DNA of 64,000 bases, taken from assembly GCA_943372645.1 (NCBI GenBank), contig CALRZN010000001.1, positions 372,001-436,000 of the forward strand. The letters run 5' to 3'. The notes under the pieces are model-generated. The model was not told the DNA's origin. It searched no databases and saw nothing but the letters and a program-made list of their open reading frames with translations. Source of the DNA: VBWE01 sp943372645. Lineage in GTDB: Bacteria > Bacteroidota > Bacteroidia > Palsa-965. Positions 34,988 to 42,893 of the stretch are shown here, piece after piece; the stretch's first letter is position 1, and each line of letters opens with the position of its first letter. The position numbers and the translations under genes are program-made.

Positions 34988-36343
34988 TTACTCGTTCAAA
35001 TCAAACGACTCCAGGAACTTCGTCGTGTAATTTCCTTTCAGAAAGTTCTCGTCGCTCATCAGGCGCAGGTGGAACGGGATGGTGGTTTTCACACCTTCCA
35101 CAACAAACTCGCTCAGCGCGCGGCGCATTTTGGCGATGGCTTCTTCGCGGGTTTGTGCCATGGTAATGAGTTTCGCAATCATCGAATCGTAGAACGGCGG
35201 AATGGTGTAACCCGCATAAATGTGCGAATCAACACGTACGCCGTGCCCGCCCGGGGTGTGCAGTACCGTAATTTTTCCCGGCGAAGGACGGAAACCGTTA
35301 AACGGATCTTCCGCGTTAATGCGGCATTCGATGGCGTGCAACTGCGGGTAGTAGTTTTTGCCCGAAATCGGAACGCCGGCTGCAATCAGTATCTGCTCGC
35401 GGATCAGGTCATAGTCAATTACCTCTTCGGTAATCGGGTGCTCCACCTGGATACGCGTGTTCATTTCCATGAAATAAAAATTGCGGTGCTTGTCCACCAG
35501 GAACTCCACGGTTCCTACGCCTTCATACGCAACGGCCATACCCGCTTTGATTGCGGCTTCGCCCATGCGGTCGCGAAGTTCGGGCGTCATAAACGGCGAA
35601 GGTGTTTCCTCTACCAGTTTCTGGTGGCGGCGCTGGATGGAACAATCGCGTTCGCTGAGGTGACATACTTTTCCGTACTGGTCGCCTGCAATCTGAATTT
35701 CGATGTGGCGCGGTTCTTCAATGTACTTTTCCATGTACATGGCACCGTTGCCGAAAGCCGCTTCGGCTTCCTTGCTGGCCGACTCGAAATTGGAATCGAG
35801 TTCTTCTTCTTTCCAGATGATGCGCATTCCGCGCCCGCCGCCGCCTGCAGTGGCTTTGATGATAACCGGGAAACCGATTTCAACGGCGGTGCGTTTGGCA
35901 TGTTCAATATCGGAGATCAGCCCCTGGCTGCCGGGCACACACGGCACACCGGCTTTGATCATGGTGTCTTTGGCGTTCGATTTATCGCCCATCGAGTCAA
36001 TCTGTTCGGGCGTGGCACCGATAAATTTGATACCATGCTCTGCACAGATGCGCGAGAACTTTGAGTTTTCCGAGAGAAAACCATAGCCGGGATGTATTGC
36101 ATCGGCATTGGTAATTTCTGCAGCCGCTATAATACTGGCAATATTCAGGTACGATTCGCGGCTGGGCGGCGGGCCGATACACACGGCTTCGTCAGCAAAC
36201 TTTACATGCAGCGAATCTTTGTCAGCGGTTGAATATACAGCCACTGTTTTGATTCCCATCTCGCGGCAGGTGCGGATAATGCGCAACGCAATTTCACCAC
36301 GGTTGGCAACCAATATCTTTTTAAACATTTTTTCTTTAGCCAT
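34988..36343 (-). CDS. accC: Acetyl-CoA carboxylase, biotin carboxylase subunit
   Basis: The 451-residue product is full length. It carboxylates biotin on AccB with ATP and bicarbonate, the first half of malonyl-CoA synthesis. Seen: the N-terminal KKILVANRGEIALRIIRTCR, the ATP-grasp glycine loop KATAGGGGRGMRI, the catalytic EMNTRIQVEHPITEE and the C-terminal barrel-sandwich part. It is the last gene of the DUF177-rpmF-plsX-fabH-accB-accC cluster; a 30-bp palindrome separates it from accB. Start: ATG at 36343 (MAKEKMFKK); the next ATG five codons in is an alternative. Confidence 0.97.
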   Translation of the reverse strand: MAKEKMFKKILVANRGEIALRIIRTCREMGIKTVAVYSTADKDSLHVKFADEAVCIGPPPSRESYLNIASIIAAAEITNADAIHPGYGFLSENSKFSRICAEHGIKFIGATPEQIDSMGDKSNAKDTMIKAGVPCVPGSQGLISDIEHAKRTAVEIGFPVIIKATAGGGGRGMRIIWKEEELDSNFESASKEAEAAFGNGAMYMEKYIEEPRHIEIQIAGDQYGKVCHLSERDCSIQRRHQKLVEETPSPFMTPELRDRMGEAAIKAGMAVAYEGVGTVEFLVDKHRNFYFMEMNTRIQVEHPITEEVIDYDLIREQILIAAGVPISGKNYYPQLHAIECRINAEDPFNGFRPSPGKITVLHTPGGHGVRVDSHIYAGYTIPPFYDSMIAKLITMAQTREEAIAKMRRALSEFVVEGVKTTIPFHLRLMSDENFLKGNYTTKFLESFDLNE

Positions 36344-36435
36344 TCGGATACTGTTTTTTGAAGGTGTACAAACTGTACATCAGAAAAAACGGTGATGCAG
36401 TAGCCCTGCAATACCGGCTGTTTCCTGTAAAAATG

Positions 36436-36465
36436 CCAAAACCATAACCGCGGTTATGGTTTTGG
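36436..36465. repeat. Perfect 30-bp palindrome between accB and accC
   Basis: Positions 36436-36450 are exactly complementary to 36451-36465 with no loop; the core is ATAACCGCGGTTAT. It lies 10 nt after the accB stop and about 90 nt before the accC start. In RNA it would form a long hairpin without a T-run. Confidence 0.85.
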
Positions 36466-36475
36466 TTATGATTGG

Positions 36476-36982
36476 TTAGGCAGGTTTAACGAGGAACAGC
36501 GGCTGATCGTATTCAACCGGTGTGGCATCATCAACCAAAATTTTTACAATGGTCCCGCTGATTTCACTTTCAATTTCGTTGAACAGTTTCATCGCCTCGA
36601 TGATGCAGATTACTTTGCCCTGTTTGATTTCGTCGCCGACGTTAACGAACAGCGGTTTATCCGGGCCGGCCTGGCGGTAGAAGGTACCGATCATGGGCGA
36701 CTTGATGGTTACGAGGTTCGCATCATCAGCGGCAGCGGTTTCTTTGCGCGGTTCTGCAGCTTTGGTTTCAGCTACGGGCTGGGCCACGGGCTGAATCTGT
36801 GCCACATGCTGCACAGGTGCAACGGCAGGAGCTACAGTTTGTACCATCACCGGGGCGTCTTTGCCCGAACGGCTGCTGGCCGTTTTGATTACGATTTTAA
36901 CATCTTTGGTTTCCAGTTCAACTTCGCTGACCCCTGATTTGGCCACGAACTTGATCAGATCCTGAATTTCATTCAATTTCAT
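36476..36982 (-). CDS. accB: Acetyl-CoA carboxylase, biotin carboxyl carrier protein
   Basis: The 168-residue protein has an N-terminal helical region (MKLNEIQDLIKFVAKSGV), a Pro/Ala/Val-rich flexible linker (VQTVAPAVAPVQHVAQIQ) and the C-terminal biotinyl domain, with biotin attached to K132 in the invariant EAMK motif (CIIEAMKLFNEIE). It carries carboxybiotin from AccC to the carboxyltransferase. Its place between fabH and accC is the usual one. accA and accD are not in the window. Confidence 0.97.
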   Translation of the reverse strand: MKLNEIQDLIKFVAKSGVSEVELETKDVKIVIKTASSRSGKDAPVMVQTVAPAVAPVQHVAQIQPVAQPVAETKAAEPRKETAAADDANLVTIKSPMIGTFYRQAGPDKPLFVNVGDEIKQGKVICIIEAMKLFNEIESEISGTIVKILVDDATPVEYDQPLFLVKPA

Positions 36983-37045
36983 CGCTTAGCGTTTTTAGTT
37001 TTTGTACTGCGATTTCAATTTCTTCGGAATTGTAAACGTACTGAA

Positions 37046-38035
37046 TTAATATGCCCATTTAACATAGACCGCACCCCAGGTGAATCCGCCTCCGAACGCA
37101 GAAAGCACCAGGTTATCTCCTTTTTTGAATAAGTTCTCATAATCCGACAGCAGCAGCGGCAGTGTGCCGGCCGTGGTGTTGCCGTACCGCTCAATGTTCA
37201 TCAGCACTTTTTCCTGCCCTACACCCATGCGCGAAGCCGTGGCATCAATAATGCGTTTGTTGGCCTGGTGCGCAATGAGGTACGAAACATCAGCAGCCGT
37301 AAGCCCGTTTTTCTCCATAATGCGCACCGATACGTCAGCCATGTTGTACACCGCATGTTTGAATACGGCCTGGCCTTCCTGGTACACGTAGTGCATTTTC
37401 TGATCAACCGTTTCGTGCGAGGCCGGGTTTACCGATCCGCCGGCGCGGCAGTTCAGGAATTGTCCCCCGCCACCATCAGCATGCAACTGGAAATCCATAA
37501 TGCCGTTTCCTTCGTCTGAAGGTTCCAGCAGCACAGCGCCGCCGCCGTCGCCAAAAATAACGCAGGTGGTGCGGTCTTCGTAGTTGATGATGGACGACAT
37601 TTTGTCGGCACCTACTACAATTACTTTTTTATAACGACCGGTTTCGATGAACTGCGAAGCGGTAGAAAGTGCGTAAATAAAACCCGAACAGGCCGCGGTG
37701 AGGTCATAGCCCCAGGCGTTTTTCATGCCAAGTTTGTGACAAACCAGGTTCGAGGTGGACGGGAAATAAAAATCGGGCGTAACGGTACCTACAATAACGA
37801 GATCAATCTCCAGCGGGTCAATGTTCTTTTTGTCGAGAATCTGTTTCACTGCGTTGATGCAGATTTCCGAGGTGCCACGTTGCGGCCCTTTCAGGATGCG
37901 GCGTTCGCGGATACCGGTGCGGGACATGATCCACTCGTCGGTGGTATCCACAATCTTCTCCAGGTCGGCGTTGCTTAACACTTCGTCCGGAACCCATCCG
38001 CCTACCGCGGTTATCGCTGCCCTGATTTTACCCAT
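37046..38035 (-). CDS. fabH: 3-oxoacyl-ACP synthase III
   Basis: The 329-residue enzyme starts fatty-acid synthesis by condensing acetyl-CoA (or a branched acyl-CoA, likely in Bacteroidota) with malonyl-ACP. The catalytic triad is readable: Cys in DLTAACSGFIYAL, His in AHQANKRI and Asn in YGNTTAGTLPLLL. The N-terminal AVGGWVPDEVLSN and the C-terminal SAFGGGFTWGAVYVKW are typical. It begins 4 nt after plsX ends, so the two are co-translated. Confidence 0.97.
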   Translation of the reverse strand: MGKIRAAITAVGGWVPDEVLSNADLEKIVDTTDEWIMSRTGIRERRILKGPQRGTSEICINAVKQILDKKNIDPLEIDLVIVGTVTPDFYFPSTSNLVCHKLGMKNAWGYDLTAACSGFIYALSTASQFIETGRYKKVIVVGADKMSSIINYEDRTTCVIFGDGGGAVLLEPSDEGNGIMDFQLHADGGGGQFLNCRAGGSVNPASHETVDQKMHYVYQEGQAVFKHAVYNMADVSVRIMEKNGLTAADVSYLIAHQANKRIIDATASRMGVGQEKVLMNIERYGNTTAGTLPLLLSDYENLFKKGDNLVLSAFGGGFTWGAVYVKWAY

Positions 38036-38039
38036 CGTA

Positions 38040-38975
38040 TTAAAATGCTTGTTTTATTTTTTCAGGTAATCGTGCTTCTGTAACACTGTGTGCCAGGAGC
38101 AGCATGTTTTTGATGGCCAGCGGGCTCGAGATGCCGTGACCGATCATAACGGTTGAATTGATGCCGAGAATGGGCGTGCCGCCGTAAATCTCGTAATTAA
38201 ACCGGTTGAAATATTCGTCGTCGATTCCGCGGCGTTTAATGGTGGTGTAAAATGCTTCCGCTTCTTTCAGCACCACGTTGCCGGTAAACCCGTCGCACAC
38301 AATCACATCCACCTTGTCGTCGAATATGTCGCGGCCTTCGATGTTACCGATGAAATTAAAATCGCGTGAATCTTTCATCAGCGTATAAGCGGCCTGTGCA
38401 ACGAGGTTTCCTTTTTCGGGTTCCTCGCCGATGTTGAGCAGTCCCACACGCGGATTGGCAATTTTATAAACATGCTCGGCATACAGGCGGCCGAGTATCC
38501 CGAACTGATAAAGCACATCGGGCTTGCAGTCGGCATTCGATCCCACATCGAGAATGAGTCCGAAACCGCCTTTTTCTTTCGGCAGTACAGACGTGATGCA
38601 GGGGCGGATAACACCGGGAATGGCTTTTACGGTAAACATGGAACCGACGAGCATGGCGCCGGTATTGCCGCAGCTGGCGAAGGCATCTAGTGTGCCTTCT
38701 TTGAGCATTTTAAAACCCAAAGCAATGCCCGAACCCGGCTTCTGTGTAAAAGCCTTGGTCGGGTGTTCGCCCATACCGATCACCTCGGTGGTGTGAATTA
38801 GCTCGACGCGGGAGGCATCGAACCCTTCTTTTTCAAAAAAGGGAATCATCTGCTCCCGGTCGCCAATCAGCACCAGGGTGACTGACGAGGGCAATGCATC
38901 GTAAGCGAGCATCGCTCCGGCAACCGTTGCTGCCGGGGCAAAATCACCGCCCATGATGTCGATACCGATCTTCAT
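38040..38975 (-). CDS. plsX: Phosphate acyltransferase
   Basis: The 311-residue protein converts acyl-ACP to acyl-phosphate, the donor for membrane phospholipid synthesis by PlsY. Hallmarks: MKIGIDIMGGDFAPAATVAG at the start, GEHPTKAFTQK, ASCGNTGAMLVGS, LDVGSNADCKP and DGFTGNVVLKEAEAFY. It lies in the order rpmF-plsX-fabH seen in many bacteria, which couples ribosome, phospholipid and fatty-acid synthesis. Confidence 0.97.
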   Translation of the reverse strand: MKIGIDIMGGDFAPAATVAGAMLAYDALPSSVTLVLIGDREQMIPFFEKEGFDASRVELIHTTEVIGMGEHPTKAFTQKPGSGIALGFKMLKEGTLDAFASCGNTGAMLVGSMFTVKAIPGVIRPCITSVLPKEKGGFGLILDVGSNADCKPDVLYQFGILGRLYAEHVYKIANPRVGLLNIGEEPEKGNLVAQAAYTLMKDSRDFNFIGNIEGRDIFDDKVDVIVCDGFTGNVVLKEAEAFYTTIKRRGIDDEYFNRFNYEIYGGTPILGINSTVMIGHGISSPLAIKNMLLLAHSVTEARLPEKIKQAF

Positions 38976-38996
38976 CGAAGGGAGTGGTGGAAGAAA

Positions 38997-39182
38997 TTAA
39001 GCTTTCTTTTCCATCACAACTTTGCCCTTGTAGTAGAGGGCGCCGTCGTGCCAGTAAGCGCGGTGCCACAGGTGGGCTTCTCCGGTTACGTTACAGGTCA
39101 CTACGTTGGGAGCTTCCGCCTTATAGTGTGTACGACGCTTATCGCGGCGGCTTTTGGAATGACGGTGTTTTGGATTCGGCAT
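38997..39182 (-). CDS. rpmF: 50S ribosomal protein L32
   Basis: The 61-residue basic protein has the L32 signature MPNPKHRHSKSRRDKRRTHY followed by ...VVTCNVTGEAHLWHRAYW. The paired CxxC zinc motifs of the zinc-binding L32 form are missing (only one Cys), so this is the zinc-independent form. It lies between the DUF177 gene and plsX, the usual arrangement. Confidence 0.96.
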   Translation of the reverse strand: MPNPKHRHSKSRRDKRRTHYKAEAPNVVTCNVTGEAHLWHRAYWHDGALYYKGKVVMEKKA

Positions 39183-39207
39183 TTTATTGTTGTTTTAATT
39201 GTTAATA

Positions 39208-39759
39208 CTATTCTTCTTCCTGGTCGAATGAAAGCCCCTTGAGGGCTGCCCAGCGCGGGTCGGAAGGCGCGTTGCCATCCTCATCATCACCGGTGCGCAG
39301 TTCATCCAGTTTGGCGATCACTTCCGGATCGCAGCCGCTGGTTCCGTCGGCATTGTCGGGATGAACCCGGCGCGAAGGAATGCTCAGCGTAATAAATTCG
39401 TACAGGTAACGGCCCAGCTCTAAACTGTGCTCGTGTCCCGGCAAAACAATAATGTCGTCTTCATCGTCCTGCGGTTCCCCGCCGAGATGAATAACCATCC
39501 GGCGTTTGCATTCCACTTCCTGGTCGTAGTTCTCGCCGCAGCGGTCGCAGGGCAGGTTAACGGTTCCGGAAATTTCAAATGCAAGCGCCAGCATTACGGT
39601 CTGGCGCTGAAGTTCCAGGCGGACGTCTAAATTTCCGGCTGTTACTTCAGACTGTTCGAAGTGTGCAAAGAACGAATCATCTACTTTGAAATCGTACTCA
39701 TAACGTCCTGGTTTCAGGCTTGAAAAAGGAACTACATAATCTTCCAGACCCTTGCGCAT
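39208..39759 (-). CDS. DUF177/YceD family protein
   Basis: The 183-residue protein has the family layout: a variable N-terminal half (PFSSLKPGRYEYDF) and a central CDRCGENYD motif with a second Cys (VECKRRM), followed by an acidic C-terminus (ELRTGDDEDGNAP). DUF177/YceD proteins are linked to large-subunit rRNA processing or accumulation in bacteria and chloroplasts and sit next to rpmF in most genomes, as here. A GGAGGT ribosome binding site lies 8 nt ahead of its ATG, and a good promoter lies at 39786-39814. Confidence 0.9.
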   Translation of the reverse strand: MRKGLEDYVVPFSSLKPGRYEYDFKVDDSFFAHFEQSEVTAGNLDVRLELQRQTVMLALAFEISGTVNLPCDRCGENYDQEVECKRRMVIHLGGEPQDDEDDIIVLPGHEHSLELGRYLYEFITLSIPSRRVHPDNADGTSGCDPEVIAKLDELRTGDDEDGNAPSDPRWAALKGLSFDQEEE

Positions 39760-39785
39760 TTTACGTTACCTCCAAAGAAAGACCG

Positions 39786-39814
39786 CAAATGTAAATAAAT
39801 CTCCGAAATGACAA
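39786..39814 (-). promoter_or_regulatory. Promoter of the DUF177-rpmF-plsX-fabH-accB-accC operon
   Basis: Read on the minus strand, TTG (39814-39812) and TACATTTG (39793-39786) are 18 nt apart, an exact match to the Bacteroidetes TTG-N17-23-TAnnTTTG promoter. It ends 26 nt before the DUF177 start codon, with a GGAGGT site in between. Confidence 0.75.
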
Positions 39815-39987
39815 GGCTGCAGCCCTGTTTTTTAGGTGAAAAATCAGGGGAAAATCGCCCAAAACACCCGAAAAGGCGGTTTTTTACCTGAAAAGGACGT
39901 TAAACGAGCGTAAATTCCGGACTAATTTGAGCTGTTAAAATGAATCGTATGTCAAAATCTGGTTTTTGTAAAATTGCTGTTTCTCCC

Positions 39988-40148
39988 AGTTGGCAGTTTG
40001 CAGTTAGCAGTTTGCAGTCTGCGAAAGGATACGATCCTGCTCCGGAAGGAACACCAAAAAACCGCAGTGTAGCTGTGGTGTATGACTTAAGTACCTGTAA
40101 CTTATTCTGAAATACGGCCAGACTGCAAACTGCCGACTGCAAACTCAG
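39988..40148. repeat. TTTGCAGT-word inverted repeat
   Basis: The left arm 39988-40021 iterates GGCAGTTTGCAGT words; the right arm 40119-40148 is its partial reverse complement. The innermost 15 nt (40007-40021 with 40119-40133) pair perfectly. It shares its design with the GGCAGT repeats at 25353, 46005 and 55211. Confidence 0.78.
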
Positions 40149-40211
40149 CACAGGAGCTATTTTAAAGGTTCCCGGTTTGAACTCCCAGCTATTTTACACG
40201 AACAGAACGTA

Positions 40212-41297
40212 CTACCGATCCCGGTCGCGGGGCTTCAGCGGCTGGATTTTGAGCGGATTGGCGCTGATTTCGGTCCAGTTGTTCCGGGTACGGAAAGCAT
40301 CCAGGGCCATATAAATGGCATTGCGGAACGAAGACGGATCGGCCTGGTTTTTCCCGGCCATGTCGTAACCGGTTCCGTGGTCGGGCGATGTCCTTATATA
40401 AGGAAGGCCCGCGGTATAATTTACTCCGCTGTGAAACGACAGTGTTTTAAACGGCGCCAGGCCCTGGTCGTGGTACATGGCCAGCACGGCATCGAACTGG
40501 TTAAAAGTACCCGCCCCGAAAAAGCCGTCGGCCGGGTACGGACCAAACGCCAGCAGGTTTTCCTCTTTCAGTTTATTGATGGCCGGGATAATGATTTCGT
40601 TTTCTTCTTTGCCCAGTGTGCCGTTATCGCCGGCGTGCGGGTTGAGGCCGAGCACGGCAATGCGCGGGCGGCGGATGCCGAAATCTTCGGTGAGCGCCTT
40701 GGCCAGCAGGCGGGCTTTTTCAATTATTTTTTCAACGGTGATGGACTGGGCGACCTGTAAAAGCGGCATGTGGCCGGTAACGAGTCCTACCCGCAGCTGC
40801 TCGGCGCAGAGCAGCATGAGGCTTTTGCCGGAACCAAAACGTTCCTGTAAAAACTCGGTGTGGCCGGCAAAGGGAAATGCCTCGGAATGAATGGTGTGTT
40901 TGTTAATCGGTGCGGTAACCAGCACATCAATTTTACCCGCCTGCAGTGCGTCGCAGGCTGCTGTAAGCGAGGCCAGCGCGTATTTTCCCACGGCGGGATC
41001 GGCGGTACCGAAACTTACCGGGGCGTCGTCGTCATACACATTCACCAGGTTAATGCGGCGGTGCTGCGGGTTGTCGGTATCGCGGATGATGTTAAAATGC
41101 ACATCTTCCACATGCAGGGTTTTGCGGTGGTGCGCAATGGTTTTCTGGGAACTGAAAATCACCGGGGTACACAGGTCGAGCAGCAGGGGCTCGGCCAGCG
41201 TTTTCAGGATTACTTCAATACCTATACCGTTGATATCTCCGTGTGAAATACCTACACGGATGCGCTGTTCGCGGTTATTTTGATTGTGTTCTGACAT
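40212..41297 (-). CDS. pdxA: 4-hydroxythreonine-4-phosphate dehydrogenase
   Basis: The 361-residue protein oxidises 4-phosphohydroxy-L-threonine in the DXP-dependent pathway of pyridoxal 5'-phosphate synthesis; its product condenses with DXP, which dxs in this window makes. Seen: GISHGDINGIGIEVILKTL at the N-terminus, metal ligands in GHTEFL, MYHDQGLAPFKT and RTSPDHGTGYDMAG, and GLNPHAGDNGTLG. Length is normal with a short N-terminal extension (SEHNQNNREQ). It has its own TAACTTTG box upstream and is separated from the downstream operon by 450 nt. Confidence 0.96.
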   Translation of the reverse strand: MSEHNQNNREQRIRVGISHGDINGIGIEVILKTLAEPLLLDLCTPVIFSSQKTIAHHRKTLHVEDVHFNIIRDTDNPQHRRINLVNVYDDDAPVSFGTADPAVGKYALASLTAACDALQAGKIDVLVTAPINKHTIHSEAFPFAGHTEFLQERFGSGKSLMLLCAEQLRVGLVTGHMPLLQVAQSITVEKIIEKARLLAKALTEDFGIRRPRIAVLGLNPHAGDNGTLGKEENEIIIPAINKLKEENLLAFGPYPADGFFGAGTFNQFDAVLAMYHDQGLAPFKTLSFHSGVNYTAGLPYIRTSPDHGTGYDMAGKNQADPSSFRNAIYMALDAFRTRNNWTEISANPLKIQPLKPRDRDR

Positions 41298-41364
41298 ATA
41301 TATAGCATACTTTTGACTGCCGGTTTGCCGTTTTCAATGGAACAGCCGTTTACGGGCAGCCCGA

Positions 41365-41372
41365 CAAAGTTA
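41365..41372 (-). promoter_or_regulatory. Putative pdxA -7 box
   Basis: On the minus strand TAACTTTG matches TAnnTTTG; a TTG lies 25 nt further upstream (41400-41398), slightly beyond the usual spacing. It would give a leader of about 60 nt. Confidence 0.5.
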
Positions 41373-41626
41373 GCAGATATAAGAATGATTATTCTAACAA
41401 CGTAAAATTCATACCCGCTTAAAGCAACGATCACAAAAAAGACCTATTTCAGTCCATGTAAAAGAAATTGATTTTGCAACCGGGGAGGGGTGTTTTTTTT
41501 CAAAAATTACTGATCTCCTTTGCAGCCCGCACTATGACTCAAAAACGTGTCACTTATTAGCCGTTATCAACAGTTCCGCGCAACGTAGCATGTTTAAAAC
41601 TTTGGCGTTTTGTTCATTTTAAAGAC

Positions 41627-41657
41627 TTGACTTCATCACTCCTTTTGCAAAAATTTG
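41627..41657 (+). promoter_or_regulatory. Putative nrdB promoter
   Basis: TTG (41627-41629) and AAAATTTG (41650-41657) are 20 nt apart, one base from TTG-N-TAnnTTTG. Transcription would start near 41664, about 150 nt upstream of the nrdB ATG, so the terminator at 41734 falls within the leader. Confidence 0.45.
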
Positions 41658-41733
41658 TGAACCAGAATAAACAAGACCAGAATTCTTTCTAAGTCGCTAA
41701 AAACAAGGAAAGTAACGATAAAGTAACGTAACG

Positions 41734-41757
41734 AGCAGGCGGTGTCCTGCTTTTTTC
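41734..41757 (+). terminator. Intrinsic terminator inside the nrdB leader (attenuator candidate)
   Basis: AGCAGG (41734-41739) pairs with CCTGCT (41746-41751), followed by a T-run. It lies about 60 nt before the nrdB ATG and has no gene upstream on this strand. Confidence 0.65.
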
Positions 41758-41815
41758 GGCCAAAAAAGAGACCTGATTCCAGACGGAACCAAAAATACAG
41801 AGAGGAAAAATTAAA

Positions 41816-42793
41816 ATGGCGGAGCAAAATGAACCATTACTTGAAGAGAACAAAGACCGGTTTGTTCTTTTCCCGGTGAAGTACCACGACATCTGGGAAA
41901 TGTACAAGAAGTCGGAAGCCAGTTTCTGGACTGCGGAAGAGATTGATCTTTCGCCGGACCTGGTGGACTGGAATACCAAACTGAACGAAGACGAGAAACA
42001 CTTCATTAAACACGTGCTGGCATTTTTTGCGGCCAGCGACGGAATTGTAAATGAAAACCTGGCGGTGAACTTCATGCGCGAGGTGCAGTTTCCGGAAGCC
42101 CGTTGTTTTTACGGCTACCAGATTATGATTGAAAACATTCACAGCGAAACCTATTCGCTGCTGATTGACACCTATATCAAAGACCCGGTTGAAAAAGACC
42201 ACCTGTTCCACGCCATGGAAACCGTTCCGGCGGTGAGCCGCAAAGGCGAATGGGCGCTGCGCTGGATTGGTAACGGCACCTTTGCCGAACGCCTCATTGC
42301 TTTCGCAGCTGTGGAAGGCATTTTCTTCTCCGGTTCGTTCTGTTCCATCTTCTGGCTGAAAAAACGCGGCCTGATGCCGGGACTTTCCTTCTCCAACGAA
42401 CTCATTTCGCGCGACGAAGGCCTGCATTGCGATTTCGCCTGCCTGCTGTACACCAAGTACCTGAAAAATCAGTTACCGGAAAGCCAGGTGCGCGACGTGA
42501 TCACCAACGCCGTAGAAATCGAAAAAGAATTTGTGACCGAAGCGCTGCCGGTGAAACTGATCGGTATGAACGCCGACCTGATGTGCCAGTACATTGAATT
42601 TGTAGCCGACCGCCTCCTGCAGGCCCTCGGATGCAGCAAAGTGTACAACGCCACCAATCCGTTCGATTTTATGGAGCTGATTTCGCTCCAGGGCAAAACC
42701 AACTTCTTCGAAAAACGCGTTGGCGAATACCAGAAATCAGGTGTTACCAGCGGCCGCGATTCGAACGTGTTCAGTCTCGACGAAGATTTTTAA
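41816..42793 (+). CDS. nrdB: Ribonucleotide reductase class Ia, small (radical) subunit
   Basis: The 325-residue protein is of the eukaryote-like R2 type. The di-iron/tyrosyl-radical site is complete: Asp in AASDGIVNENL, Glu, His and the radical Tyr in IENIHSETYSLLIDTY, Glu in AAVEGIFFSGSF, and Glu and His in SRDEGLHCDF. The C-terminal tail NVFSLDEDF resembles the R2 tail that docks into the large subunit. With NrdA it reduces ribonucleoside diphosphates for DNA synthesis under oxic conditions. nrdA follows 100 nt downstream. Confidence 0.97.
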   Translation: MAEQNEPLLEENKDRFVLFPVKYHDIWEMYKKSEASFWTAEEIDLSPDLVDWNTKLNEDEKHFIKHVLAFFAASDGIVNENLAVNFMREVQFPEARCFYGYQIMIENIHSETYSLLIDTYIKDPVEKDHLFHAMETVPAVSRKGEWALRWIGNGTFAERLIAFAAVEGIFFSGSFCSIFWLKKRGLMPGLSFSNELISRDEGLHCDFACLLYTKYLKNQLPESQVRDVITNAVEIEKEFVTEALPVKLIGMNADLMCQYIEFVADRLLQALGCSKVYNATNPFDFMELISLQGKTNFFEKRVGEYQKSGVTSGRDSNVFSLDEDF

Positions 42794-42893
42794 AAAAAGA
42801 AAAAACAAACTGGCGGGGCCTTAACACCGTACAATGTACGGCCAGGCAGTCGCTTCAACCATATAGCAATCATCTCCCAAAAAGCGGAAAAGT

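Larger units (their letters stand above)
39760..40211. other. Gene-free spacer with the operon promoter and a TTTGCAGT inverted repeat
   Basis: No gene. It holds the leftward promoter of the DUF177-rpmF-plsX-fabH-acc operon near 39786-39814 and the inverted repeat at 39988-40148. Confidence 0.65.
41298..41815. other. Long spacer carrying pdxA and nrdB control regions
   Basis: No gene over about 25 codons looks real. It holds the leftward pdxA -7 box (41365-41372), a rightward nrdB promoter (41627-41657) and a leader terminator (41734-41757). An eight-codon frame MTQKRVTY at 41534-41560 exists but lies upstream of the predicted start of transcription. No NrdR-box pair was recognised. Confidence 0.6.

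Noticed and set aside
35069..36064. 331-codon plus-strand reading frame opposite accC
   Set aside because: Shadow of the biotin carboxylase gene; it lacks a start region and recognisable motifs.
41534..41560. Eight-codon frame (MTQKRVTY) upstream of nrdB as a leader peptide
   Set aside because: It lies upstream of the predicted promoter, has no ribosome binding site and shows no regulatory codons.
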